Source: UBA11891 sp965658355
Lineage (GTDB): Bacteria; Bacteroidota; Bacteroidia; Flavobacteriales; Flavobacteriaceae
NCBI GenBank assembly: GCA_965658355.1
Contig: CBFHRX010000002.1
Coordinates: 39,094 to 103,093, forward strand
Direction of reading: 5' to 3'
DNA: 64,000 nucleotides
The notes under the pieces were generated by a model. It saw only the letters and a list, made by a program, of their open reading frames with translations, had not been told where the DNA came from and made no database searches. Both the position numbers and the translations under genes were made by a program. Positions 25,625 to 34,700 of the stretch are shown here, one piece after another. How positions within the stretch are numbered: position 1 is the first letter of the stretch; each line of letters opens with the position of its first letter.

Positions 25625-26141
25625 AATAAGGAGATATCATCAAGTACACGATTACACCCGTTACAGCTATATAGAGCCAAATAGGAAAAGTAATTCGGGC
25701 TATTTTTTTGTGGGCAGCAAAATGCTTGGAGATAGCTCTGACATATGTTATGAGCACCATAGGAATGATCCCAATAGACAATACAATATGGGTGATGAGT
25801 ATAAAAAAGTATACATATCGGATGGCGCCTTCTCCGCCATAAGGAGTTGAATCAGAAGTCATGTGATACGCTACATACATGACCAAAAAAAGGAGCGATA
25901 AAAAAATGGATACTTTCATCAAGCCTTCATGTAAGGCAATACGTTTGTTTTTAATAGCCCATAAGGCTGTTACTAATAAGACAGCCGTAATTCCATTGAT
26001 AGTAGCATAAATAGGAGGCAACATTCGCAGGGGTTCTACATTGGGAATACGGACTCCAAAAAGAATCGCAACAACAAGGGGCACCACAATAGATACGATT
26101 GTAATAAGCGGTTTGTATTTTAATTTTTCAGCATCGGCCAT
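25617..26141 (-). CDS. DUF420 family integral membrane protein
   Basis: 174 residues with about five hydrophobic helices (for example IVSIVVPLVVAILFGV, IFLSLLFLVMYVAYHM, WLYIAVTGVIVYLMI). Conserved family features are the AYHMTSDSTPYGGEGAIRYVYFFILITHIVLS block, which has histidines in two helices. DUF420 proteins resemble CtaM, needed for cytochrome oxidase maturation in Firmicutes, so an assembly role is plausible. It sits three bases after SCO and overlaps the small CxxC gene. Confidence 0.88.
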   Translation of the reverse strand: MADAEKLKYKPLITIVSIVVPLVVAILFGVRIPNVEPLRMLPPIYATINGITAVLLVTALWAIKNKRIALHEGLMKVSIFLSLLFLVMYVAYHMTSDSTPYGGEGAIRYVYFFILITHIVLSIGIIPMVLITYVRAISKHFAAHKKIARITFPIWLYIAVTGVIVYLMISPYYA

Positions 26142-26144
26142 GAC

Positions 26145-26843
26145 TTATTCTTTTAGCAATTTTTCTATGTCTTCCAACAGCATTTCAGTCCCTGAAATTC
26201 CGATTGGACTTTCTTCTTCAATCCCTAGATAATAGACGATGGGGTTGCCAAAATCGTCAACACGTGAACGAATGAACCCTTGCTTGTCAATCAACGCAAA
26301 ATAGCCTTGATGTTCAAAACCGCCTGCCACTTCGGGGTTTATACTTGCAAAGATATTAAATCCTGTATTTGCTAAGTCAAAGATTTTAGGCTTCTCCCCT
26401 GTTAAGAAGTGCCAATTTGGGGATTGAATTTCAAATAGAGACGCATATTGTTTTAAAACAGAAGGCGTATCATTCTCTGGATCTATACTAAAAGACGCTA
26501 TTCCAAAATCATTCCGTTCACCAAATGCTATATCTAAGCGCTTCATGTTTTGATTCATTTCAGGACATATAGTGGGGCAACGTGTAAAGAAAAACTCGAC
26601 TACATATACTTTCCCCAAATAGTCTTCATTGCTGATGTAGAGGCTGTCCTGGTTTCGCATTAGAAAGTCAGGTACTTTTCGTGCTTCTTCATTTAAGACG
26701 ATATAGGCCAAAGGCGTTGCTGCGCTACTTCGATTGTCTTCCCGAAACTTACCTGCTTGAATACGACTCCACAAAGTGGGGAATGTGATGGCAGCAAAAA
26801 TGACAATAATCACGACCAATCCAACTGACTGATACCGCTTCAT
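26145..26843 (-). CDS. SCO1/SenC family cytochrome oxidase copper chaperone
   Basis: 232 residues, anchored by one N-terminal helix with the thioredoxin-like domain outside. The copper-binding CPTIC (Cys89, Cys93) and the distant His ligand in GGFEHQGYFALID are all present, together with SIDPENDTPSVLKQYA. SCO proteins deliver copper to, or reduce, the CuA site of subunit II. Its start overlaps the preceding thioredoxin-like gene by four bases. Confidence 0.94.
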   Translation of the reverse strand: MKRYQSVGLVVIIVIFAAITFPTLWSRIQAGKFREDNRSSAATPLAYIVLNEEARKVPDFLMRNQDSLYISNEDYLGKVYVVEFFFTRCPTICPEMNQNMKRLDIAFGERNDFGIASFSIDPENDTPSVLKQYASLFEIQSPNWHFLTGEKPKIFDLANTGFNIFASINPEVAGGFEHQGYFALIDKQGFIRSRVDDFGNPIVYYLGIEEESPIGISGTEMLLEDIEKLLKE

Positions 26844-27508
26844 TCTGATTTGGGTTTGTTGTATTTCTTAAGGGCTCTTCTGTATTCCGCTAGGATCACC
26901 TTGACATCATCAACCATCTTGTTGTTAATTTCAGCTACAGACTGTGCATTAAAACCATACAGCAACTTATTGTATTCGTCTTTGTCATCATCTCTTCCTC
27001 GCAAGTTGCGCTCTTTGTCAATGATGAAGACTTCGGGATGACTCAGCTCTTTGTCGAGCTTTAGAGGTGTTTTTAGGCTTTCAAAAAGGCTTTGTATTTG
27101 GACCGAATCCCCGTAGATGAAATTCCATTTTATTAAATCAGTACCAACACCCTCTGTTAATTCTTTTTTAAGAAGCGCTACTTGTTCTTGCTGCCCTTCT
27201 TCTAGCACCATCACAAATTGGAAATCTGTAAACTGGTAAAAGCGCTTGTATATCTTTTGGTTTAGGTTTAGAGCATCCCCCCTTTTGTGATCCAAATCGC
27301 GTCCCCAAAACCCTAAAATGCTGATCCGATTTTCTAGCTGTATCGTATCAGCCCGATCCGTTTTCCAATCCTGAATTTCAGCTACAGACTCTGACAATAT
27401 AGGAAGCGTTGAAAAGTTGTTTTTTCCAGATGCAAAAAACAAGTAAATCAGTACTGGAAAAACAAATAGTATTCCGAGAACAACAAATTTTTGTACTTCT
27501 TTATTCAT
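26840..27508 (-). CDS. Membrane-anchored thioredoxin-fold-like protein without cysteines
   Basis: 222 residues with an N-terminal membrane helix (residues 8-26) and a soluble domain. Strand-like segments ISILGFWGRDL, FQFVMVLEEG and HPEVFIIDKERNLRGR follow the SCO/thioredoxin order, and the last is a near copy of the usual VFLIDKxGNLRG strand. There is no cysteine in the whole protein, so it cannot bind copper or exchange disulfides as SCO does. I recall related proteins at this position in Flavobacteria without a function. It is translationally coupled to SCO (ATGA) and separated from the upstream subunit IV gene by a hairpin. Confidence 0.75.
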   Translation of the reverse strand: MNKEVQKFVVLGILFVFPVLIYLFFASGKNNFSTLPILSESVAEIQDWKTDRADTIQLENRISILGFWGRDLDHKRGDALNLNQKIYKRFYQFTDFQFVMVLEEGQQEQVALLKKELTEGVGTDLIKWNFIYGDSVQIQSLFESLKTPLKLDKELSHPEVFIIDKERNLRGRDDDKDEYNKLLYGFNAQSVAEINNKMVDDVKVILAEYRRALKKYNKPKSE

Positions 27509-27514
27509 AGCAAA

Positions 27515-27542
27515 TGAAAAAAAAGGCGGTTAAAAACCGCCT
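27515..27542 (-). terminator. Hairpin terminator or attenuator between subunit IV and the assembly genes
   Basis: AGGCGGTT (27524-27531) pairs with AACCGCCT (27535-27542) around a three-base loop, followed on the reverse strand by eight T. It lies five bases after the subunit IV stop and just before the cysteine-free gene, so it may lower expression of the assembly factors relative to the structural subunits. Confidence 0.75.
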
Positions 27543-27547
27543 CTAGT

Positions 27548-27931
27548 TTAAAAGTTCCAGCTCACAAAGCCGTCTCGCATCACATTGAAGATATAATCCC
27601 CTTCTACTAGTAAAATAAATACCAGATACGGAATCAAAATCACCAAAGGTAGGACGATGGCACTTTTAAGACTCCCTTTTTCGTCTCTAATATGCATAAA
27701 GTCCCATGCGATATAATAGGCTTTCACTATCGTTAGTATGATGAAGATCCAATTGAGAAGCTTCATTCGTAAAAACATGGTGTTTAGTGCAGCCGGTTTA
27801 ATGATCCCAAGGACTACTTCGATAGTAGTCACTATAGAAAGAAATATCAGTACACCCCATATTTTTTGTTGGTTGGACTTGAATTTTAAAAGTCCTCTAA
27901 ATATTGCCAGTTTGTGTGTTTCCTGTGCCAT
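27548..27931 (-). CDS. Cytochrome c oxidase subunit IV (prokaryotic type)
   Basis: 127 residues with three membrane helices (IWGVLIFLSIVTTIEVVLGI, LNWIFIILTIVKAYYIAWDFMH, AIVLPLVILIPYLVFILLV) and the family motif AYYIAWDFMHIRDEKG. It belongs to the small subunit IV family of heme-copper oxidases in Bacteroidota. It follows the larger subunit III gene by 17 bases and is followed by a hairpin. Confidence 0.9.
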   Translation of the reverse strand: MAQETHKLAIFRGLLKFKSNQQKIWGVLIFLSIVTTIEVVLGIIKPAALNTMFLRMKLLNWIFIILTIVKAYYIAWDFMHIRDEKGSLKSAIVLPLVILIPYLVFILLVEGDYIFNVMRDGFVSWNF

Positions 27932-27948
27932 TCAATTTGTTTTTGGGA

Positions 27949-28917
27949 TTAAACCAGATAAAAGAAAGTAAATACAAAGACCCATACCAAGTCCACAAAG
28001 TGCCAGTAAAGACCTACTTTCTCTACCATTTCATAATGTCCTCTTTTTTCATAGGTCCCTAAAATCACATTTAGAAAAATGATGATGTTGATAACCACAC
28101 CTGAGAAAACGTGAAAGCCGTGAAAACCTGTAATGAAAAAGAAAAAGTCAGCAAATAAGCGGTTTCCGTATTCATTATGGATCAAGTTTGCCCCTTCTAC
28201 AACAGCTACTGCTTGTTGCATTTTATCAAGAGAGGCTTCTCTGCTCAATACTGTTTTTTGTCCTTCCTCATTCAATTTTTGAATCCGTACCACCAAGTCA
28301 TTATTAGCAGCAAAACCCTCTTGTATTTCGGCAACGGAATAGGTAGGCAAGGAAGATTCTCCTAAAAACCATATCCCATTGCTGTTTTGATGCGTATCAC
28401 GAGGACTGTCTATTGTCGTCGCAAATTGCTCCAAGGCAACCCGTTTTCCGGTATCTGCATTTACAAATTGTAAGATTTGACCCCCTTTGGTTTCAAGCGC
28501 CCCATATTCTCCTTTGATAAAGTTTTTCCATTCCCACGCTTGTGACCCCACAAATATGGCGCCTCCAATGATGGTAAGAAACATGTAAAAAACTACTTTT
28601 CCTTTCTGCATATGGTGACCCGCATCTACTGCTAACACCATCGTAACGGAAGAAAAAATAAGTATAAATGTCATTAAGGCCACATAATACATAGGGGCGT
28701 CCACTCCGTGTAAAAAAGGGAAGTGGTTGAAAACCTCATCTGCAATGGGCCAAGAATCAATATTTTTGAATCTTGAGAAGCCATAGGCAACTAAGAATCC
28801 TGAAAAGGTCAATGCATCGGAAACGATGAAAAACCACATCATTAGCTTTCCGTAACTCGCATTTAAGGGTTTGTTGCCTCCCCCCCAAACGTTTGTTTCT
28901 GCAGCAGCTACATCCAT
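27949..28917 (-). CDS. Cytochrome c oxidase subunit III, long form with a soluble insertion
   Basis: 322 residues. The seven-helix subunit III core is recognisable (FFIVSDALTFSGFLVAYGFSRF at the start, FFFITGFHGFHVFSG and GLYWHFVDLVWVFVFTFFYLV at the end). Between the middle helices there is an insertion of roughly 100 polar residues (about 135-235: GEYGAL to NLIHNEYG) with no membrane segments. I recall this insertion as usual in Bacteroidota. It works with a second, shorter subunit III encoded just upstream. Subunits I and II are not in the window. Confidence 0.9.
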   Translation of the reverse strand: MDVAAAETNVWGGGNKPLNASYGKLMMWFFIVSDALTFSGFLVAYGFSRFKNIDSWPIADEVFNHFPFLHGVDAPMYYVALMTFILIFSSVTMVLAVDAGHHMQKGKVVFYMFLTIIGGAIFVGSQAWEWKNFIKGEYGALETKGGQILQFVNADTGKRVALEQFATTIDSPRDTHQNSNGIWFLGESSLPTYSVAEIQEGFAANNDLVVRIQKLNEEGQKTVLSREASLDKMQQAVAVVEGANLIHNEYGNRLFADFFFFITGFHGFHVFSGVVINIIIFLNVILGTYEKRGHYEMVEKVGLYWHFVDLVWVFVFTFFYLV

Positions 28918-28944
28918 AAGTCGTTTAAATTAATTGGTACAAAT

Positions 28945-29511
28945 TTAGCGGTAGAATAAGACAAAACAAAATAAATACAACCACAAAAAGTCTAGAAAGT
29001 GCCAGAAAAGTACCGCAAGTTCCATTCCCAAACTTTTTTCGGGGCTATAGGCTCCTTTATAAAGCTGAAATAATACGATTAACAACACTATAATCCCCGC
29101 TGTCAAATGCGCTAAGTGGAGTAAAATTAATACATACAAAAAGGAGGTCGTGATACTACTTTCGGCCCCTGTAAAATAATAGCCTTGATCGATTATGGCA
29201 CGGAATCCTTGGAATTGAGTGACAATAAACAACAAAGCCAACACTAAGGTGCTCCAGGCCCCTAACTTGGCAGCAGACAATTGACTGGCTTTTAATGAGC
29301 GTTCTGCCCAAAAAAAGGTGCCACTACTGAGAAGAATTAACAATGTACTGTAATAAAAAGGCTGCGGCATCTTAAAATCAGTAAGCCAATCTGCTCGGGT
29401 ACTGCTTACCACATAAGCACTAGTAAGACCTGCAAAAGTCATTGCCATGCTGATCATCCCAAACCAAAGCATCATTTTTTTGGTTCTTCTATTCTGTAAA
29501 TCTGTCATCAT
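28945..29511 (-). CDS. Cytochrome c oxidase subunit III, short form
   Basis: 188 residues with five membrane helices and the subunit III signatures FLYVLILLHLAHLTAGI and VLFWHFLDFLWLYLFCFVLFYR. It begins three bases after cyoE. Paired subunit III genes, one short and one long, are usual for the caa3-type oxidase clusters of Flavobacteria as I recall them. Confidence 0.9.
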   Translation of the reverse strand: MMTDLQNRRTKKMMLWFGMISMAMTFAGLTSAYVVSSTRADWLTDFKMPQPFYYSTLLILLSSGTFFWAERSLKASQLSAAKLGAWSTLVLALLFIVTQFQGFRAIIDQGYYFTGAESSITTSFLYVLILLHLAHLTAGIIVLLIVLFQLYKGAYSPEKSLGMELAVLFWHFLDFLWLYLFCFVLFYR

Positions 29512-29514
29512 CTG

Positions 29515-30420
29515 TTATTGCATCAAAAATTTATCAAATAGATATATCAATTGCACCAGCGTAATATAGCCTATGCTGGCAAAGGTAAGCATTCGGGCGG
29601 CCCCATTTGATTTCTGATACATCAATCGCAAGGAAAAAAACAAAAGCCCTAGCCCCGTTATAAATATCATCACAGCGCCTATTGCCGTAAGCTTAAGTGT
29701 ACCTGTATAGTGTGTGTAGGGCATCAAAGAGATTAAAATCGTCCAAAGTGTGTAGAAGACGATTTGAAAAGCGGTTGCCTGATCCGGGCTACCAGACGGT
29801 AACATTCGAAATCCTGCCTTCCGATAGTCTGCATCCAACTGCCAGCCGATGGCCCAAAAGTGCGGAAATTGCCAAAAAAATTGCACCATAAATAGAATCC
29901 CGGGCTCAATCCCAAACTGTCCTGTTGCCGCTACCCATCCCAACATATACGGAATCGCTCCTGGAATAGCCCCTACAAATACGGCCAAAGGAGTCTTTGT
30001 TTTTAAAGGCGTATACAGGGCAACATATAAGAGGAGCGAAAGCCCCCCAAAAAAAGCCGTCTTAAAGTTAATGAGATACAAAGAGTAAATCCCAACGGCG
30101 CTCAATACCGTTGCCAACAAAAAGGCCTGCTGTTTACTAATACGGGCTGTAGGCAAAGGGCGGTTACGAGTCCGCTGCATAATCGCATCTAAGTCCGTTT
30201 CTATAATCTGATTAAAGGCATTAGAGGCACCCACCATGGCGTATCCACCGATCACTAACAGGATCATTATTTGGACATCCAATCCCTTGGCAGCAAGCAA
30301 ATATCCCGCAAATGAGGAAAAAACAACGCTAAAAGCAAGCCGCATTTTAGTAAGTTGTGCAAAGTCACTCCATATACTTGATGTAGGCGCTTCTAGTGGG
30401 GTATCGGTTCCGGTCTTCAT
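29515..30420 (-). CDS. cyoE: Heme O synthase (protoheme IX farnesyltransferase)
   Basis: 301 residues from the ATG at 30420 (MKTGTDTPLEAP); an in-frame start at 30450 would fall inside the upstream terminator. UbiA-type prenyltransferase with eight to nine helices. The Mg-diphosphate motif is NAFNQIIETDLDAIMQRTRNRPLPT, the second Asp-rich region is WQLDADYRKAGFRMLP, and YTPLKTKTPLAVFVGAIPGA is typical of heme O synthases. It adds farnesyl to heme b, the precursor of heme O/A for the oxidase encoded next door. Confidence 0.95.
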   Translation of the reverse strand: MKTGTDTPLEAPTSSIWSDFAQLTKMRLAFSVVFSSFAGYLLAAKGLDVQIMILLVIGGYAMVGASNAFNQIIETDLDAIMQRTRNRPLPTARISKQQAFLLATVLSAVGIYSLYLINFKTAFFGGLSLLLYVALYTPLKTKTPLAVFVGAIPGAIPYMLGWVAATGQFGIEPGILFMVQFFWQFPHFWAIGWQLDADYRKAGFRMLPSGSPDQATAFQIVFYTLWTILISLMPYTHYTGTLKLTAIGAVMIFITGLGLLFFSLRLMYQKSNGAARMLTFASIGYITLVQLIYLFDKFLMQ

Positions 30421-30436
30421 CCTCTTGCTTAGACAG

Positions 30437-30444
30437 CAAAGATA
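30437..30444 (-). promoter_or_regulatory. Bacteroidota -7 promoter element for the cytochrome oxidase unit
   Basis: Reverse-strand TATCTTTG is a perfect TAnnTTTG and leaves 16 bases to the cyoE ATG. It begins only six bases after the tonB terminator tail. Confidence 0.5.
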
Positions 30445-30450
30445 AAACAC

Positions 30451-30478
30451 AAAAAAAAATCCCGATCGAAATCGGGAT
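30451..30478 (-). terminator. Intrinsic terminator after the TonB-family gene
   Basis: ATCCCGAT (30459-30466) pairs with ATCGGGAT (30471-30478) around CGAA. On the reverse strand it is followed by nine T. It starts seven bases after the TonB-family stop codon. Confidence 0.88.
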
Positions 30479-30484
30479 GTTTTT

Positions 30485-31189
30485 TTATTGCAGTCGAAAG
30501 GTGATGGGAATACTAAAGGGAACCCGCACTGGACGGCCTCTTTGCTTACCTGGAGTCATCTTTGGTAATTTTCCAATAATACGTGCCGCTTCCTTCTCTA
30601 GGTTCTTGTCAGGTCCTCGCATGCGAACACCCGTAATATTACCATCTTTGGCAATTATAAATTGCACATATACTCTTCCTTGGATTCCCATTTCTTGAGC
30701 AATCTCAGGGTATCGGAAGTTTTTACGAATGTGTCGGTTCATTTTTTCTTGAAAACAAGCGCGTCTTTCGGATTTTTTCACCTTCTCGCAACCTGGAAAG
30801 ATGGGTACATCTTCAATAACGGCAAAAGGAACGTCAATATCTTCTTCTACTTCTTCTACTTCAACGATCTCAATGATTTCTTCTTCATCGGTTTCAGTGG
30901 ATTCGATTACAGTCTCTTCTACCTCTTCCTCATCTTCTACCACTTCAATTACTTCTGGAGCTGGTGGCGGGGGCGGTGGTGGGGGTGGGGTTTTGATTTG
31001 TTCAGTGATCGGCACGTCTTCTTCATCGTCGTCCTCGACATTTAAAGCTTCATAGCCGTAAAGACTCTTTTCGTATGTTTTCCATTCTATGGCTTGCCAG
31101 GATACAAAAAGAATAAAGGCAAGGCCTGCTACAAAATAGAGGCTGCTATTTTTAGATAAATCTGCTTTTGGATTTTTCTTTGGTTGCAT
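30485..31189 (-). CDS. TonB-family energy transducer
   Basis: 234 residues. One N-terminal membrane helix (about residues 16-34), then an acidic stretch, a run of nine prolines near residue 70, a long Glu/Val/Thr spacer, and a C-terminal TonB domain beginning at IFPGCEKVKK. The domain has the Bacteroidota cysteine pair (PGC and RRAC), RYPEIAQEMGIQGRVYVQF and the final FRLQ. TonB passes energy from ExbB/ExbD to outer-membrane receptors such as SusC. The proline and acidic segments span the periplasm. It is flanked by a terminator, and no exbBD genes are adjacent. Confidence 0.92.
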   Translation of the reverse strand: MQPKKNPKADLSKNSSLYFVAGLAFILFVSWQAIEWKTYEKSLYGYEALNVEDDDEEDVPITEQIKTPPPPPPPPPAPEVIEVVEDEEEVEETVIESTETDEEEIIEIVEVEEVEEDIDVPFAVIEDVPIFPGCEKVKKSERRACFQEKMNRHIRKNFRYPEIAQEMGIQGRVYVQFIIAKDGNITGVRMRGPDKNLEKEAARIIGKLPKMTPGKQRGRPVRVPFSIPITFRLQ

Positions 31190-31275
31190 AGTAGAAAGTG
31201 TTGAAGAGCTAAACTAAAAAATATTTGATAAATATGGAGCTTTCAAGGATGGAAATTAATGTGCATTGCTTCTCC

Positions 31276-31659
31276 TTAGGCACCACTCACATGAGACTCA
31301 TATTCTGCAGCACTCAACAATCCTTCTTTCGAAGATGGATCGTCTAGTTCGATTTTGATCATCCAACCAGCACCGTAGGGATCTTCATTTACCTTTTCGG
31401 GCGCGTCCTCTAAATCGGTATTAAATTCTGAAACGGTGCCTGATAAAGGCATAAATAAATCCGAAACGGTCTTAACTGCTTCTACCGTCCCAAATACCTC
31501 TTCTTGAGCCACATTCTCGTCTAAAGTTTCTATTTCGATATACACAATATCACCTAATTCTCCTTGTGCAAAGTCCGTGATACCTACTGTGGCTATACTG
31601 CCTTCAATTTTTACCCATTCGTGGTCTTTGGTGTATAAAAGTCCTTCTGGTACATTCAT
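31276..31659 (-). CDS. gcvH: Glycine cleavage system H protein
   Basis: 127 residues, standard length. The lipoyl-attachment lysine is Lys63 in VEAVKTVSD, preceded by the family motif LGDIVYIEI and followed by MPLSGTVSEFN and GAGWMIKIEL. H protein carries the aminomethyl group between the P and T proteins in the cytoplasm; P and T genes are not in the window. It is expressed from its own -7 box, 17 bases upstream, within the 50-base gap after sprA. Confidence 0.96.
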   Translation of the reverse strand: MNVPEGLLYTKDHEWVKIEGSIATVGITDFAQGELGDIVYIEIETLDENVAQEEVFGTVEAVKTVSDLFMPLSGTVSEFNTDLEDAPEKVNEDPYGAGWMIKIELDDPSSKEGLLSAAEYESHVSGA

Positions 31660-31676
31660 AGCTATAGTGTTTCGGA

Positions 31677-31684
31677 CAAATGTA
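31677..31684 (-). promoter_or_regulatory. Bacteroidota -7 promoter element for gcvH
   Basis: Reverse-strand TACATTTG is a perfect TAnnTTTG with 17 bases to the gcvH ATG and lies in the short sprA-gcvH gap. Confidence 0.5.
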
Positions 31685-31709
31685 AATTATTTCTCAAGGA
31701 AAAGAAATC

Positions 31710-34700
31710 CTAGTTTCCAAAATTATACCGCAACGTAAACCCAGAACGAATACTGGTCTGTGGAAAGGCTGTTGAGACTTCGAATTTGGAGAAATTATGA
31801 TCGTAGAAAAATAAAGTGGTCAAGTTTCGCGATAGATTATAATCCGCTGTAAATTTAATAGACAATAGTGTTTGCCCTGCAGTCACTTGATTGTTGTTAT
31901 ACTCTAAATTTCGCAAAACAGTTATATTTCTTCTGTAGGACATATCTGCTTTTAGATTCAAATCACCCGAAAGAGTGGTTCTTCTTCCATTAATATTGGT
32001 GCGTATTCGCAAGTCTCTAATTTGATATCCCATTCCCACTACATATTCATTACCACTAGATTCTGTTAAAAGACTATTGTCTAAACTCAATGAAAGGGCA
32101 CGGTCTCGTTTTAATTCAGCAAGTATTTTTAGAGAATTTTTAAACTCAACATCCAATCTTACGAGAGGATTAAATTGCTCTACCAGATTAATGTTGCTGT
32201 ACAATCGCTCTGCAACTATATTCCCTACATCGTCTCGCTGAAAGGGATTAGAAGGGTCAAAATCAAGGTTGGTTTGAAAATTTGTCAAGGTATAACTGGC
32301 CCGATACGCATGGGTTATTGAAAATCTATTGAATACATTTTTAAAGGCCTTCAGACTGCTTAATCCTGTGTATTTTAAATTCCAATTTGGAAGCGGAACC
32401 GATTGTACCGGGTCTAAATTGATTTTTTTGGGATCAGTATCCGTATAGGCGGACAGGAATGCGGCGACCAATACATCCTGCTGCTCTTTCCCAAATCCAC
32501 TTGGAAAGCCTTCTCTTCCTATTTCATTTGCAGACAAACCCGATTCTGTTGCCAATCTCTCTGCAATGGCATACCGATTGGCTCTGAAGACATCAAAAGC
32601 TACATTGGTGACTCCTCTTGTTTTGTTAAAGGCTGTTTTTAGTAAAAGGGTTGACATTCCAAAATTACCAAAGACATTGCTGTTTAGCGGAACGTATTCT
32701 TGGTTGACTACTTGAAAGTTTTCTCGAATGTTTTCAGAATAGGTCCGCTCCGCATTTAAATCCACGATAAAGTCTTTAAAAGGATTGAATTGGGCCGTCA
32801 CCGTAAGCTTACTGTTGTGCAACTGTGTAAACGGTTCGTTGAAATTCGGGAAGCTTGTCAAATACCCATTTCGAGCCACCTCATACCGAACATCATCTTG
32901 ACTCCCCATCACAAATCCAAAACTAGGATCTAAGGTCCCAAAGCCTCCTATGCCTTGCAAATACCCCGGCAGTACCTTCCCGTTATTTTCAGAGTAATTA
33001 AATTGGATCCTTTTAATGGTGCTTAAGCCATCTACTATCTTTTTCAAAAACAATTTGTCTTTATCCTTTTTTTCTTTTTTGGTGTTCTTCCCCTGTTGTT
33101 GCTTTTCTGCCAAGCGTTTTTGGACCATCGGAGAGAATCTTGAAGCCCCTTTTTTAAGTCCCAAAATTCGATACAGTCGATCAAAAGAAATCGACCCAGC
33201 CAACGACTTCGTATTTGCATTTTGCAGCGTGTGAACCACACCCAATGCTGTTCCGTTCTCACTTACTACATTCGCCAAAGCATCTGAACCTCGCTGCCAA
33301 TTAAAGCTTCCCGTATAATTATAATTGGCATCAATAAAACTTAAAAATGGAATGTAGCGCAGTGGCAACTTGTAATTTAGAACCAAGGATTGATTGAAGT
33401 TATTGCTCTCCCCAAAATTCCACAATTCATCCCAAACAGTATTGTCATATGGATTTTCTAGACTGCGGTCTTGCTCAAAAGGCTGAAAGGGCTTGCGCAC
33501 AATATTGTTGCTGTTAGCCGTTACAGTCATTCTAAGCGAACGCGTCAGATTGTGATTCAGCGTATAGGACCAGTCGACCAAAAAATTACGTTGCTGAAGT
33601 TCCGGCAAGGCCAGTTGCTGATTAGCATCTACTCCTTCTAGATAGACTTCCCTAAATTGTTGGTTGCGATAGCTACGATTGATATTTGACGTAAATCCAA
33701 TGGAATTTGGGAGCGGTGAAAAGTTAATCTGACGAAGCCATTCCCAGTATTTTTTGGTCTTTAAGAATTTTATTTTTTGAAAGGGGCTGATCTCAAAAGG
33801 CTGAAAGCTGTGGCCGTAATTCGCCGCTACTAAAAGATTGACATCTTTCATTTTTTCAATTTCAAAATCCCGGTGGCTTTGCTCGTTATAAGCATAGGAA
33901 ATGTCTATGTTTTCGGGACTGTAAAAACGTGTTTTTCTGTCTCCCGTTTTTTGTTTCCGCAAACCGATCAAACTAATACTCTTTCGCTTGGTGTAATCTA
34001 TGGCTTGCTGTCGGATGGTTTCTTTTTGACCGACATCATCAGTCGCTTCTAATCGTGTATCCAATTCTAGGTCTTGGTAAAAAGGATCAAATTCTGGGGT
34101 TATAATGGTTTCGCCAACGCTAAAATTAAAAGGCGCTTGGATGCCCCATTTTTGAGGGAGTAATTGCCCCACATTTATATTGGAAACCATGCTGTATTGA
34201 AGCAATTCCTCACGATTGCTATTGTTAGGGGATTGATCCAAACCACCAAACCCAATACTGGAATATCTACCTGAAGCCGACAGCGAAGCCACATTAGCCA
34301 TGTTGGCATCTAATGAGCCAACTGCTGCCCAACCTCCTTTAGAATCAATCCCGGCAATTCTCAATTCGTTGAACCAGACTTCTCCACAGAGCACATCACC
34401 TACCTGACTAGATGGGTTCTTAACTCCTATCATCAAGGTTTTGATGCTCCCTAAAGAAGGATTCCCTTTAACAGAAAACTTATACTTTTTACTTCCTGGT
34501 AAACTGGATATCGGACTAAAGGCATTAATAGGGTTTGCGTCTTCGTCAAAATAAGCAGCCTTACCCAATACAGCCAATTCCAAAGCTTTGGCTTTTAACT
34601 CTGATAATTTTTCAAGATCTATTTCTATTGCGTTACTATCGGGCTGCCATACCTCCTCAGCTGATAGTTTATTGCTGATGTTTTCTTCGTATTCAGTGGG

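Noticed and set aside
30801..31055. Serine-rich forward frame opposite the TonB-family gene
   Set aside because: It is the mirror image of the proline/glutamate-rich low-complexity spacer of the TonB protein; no start context or family.
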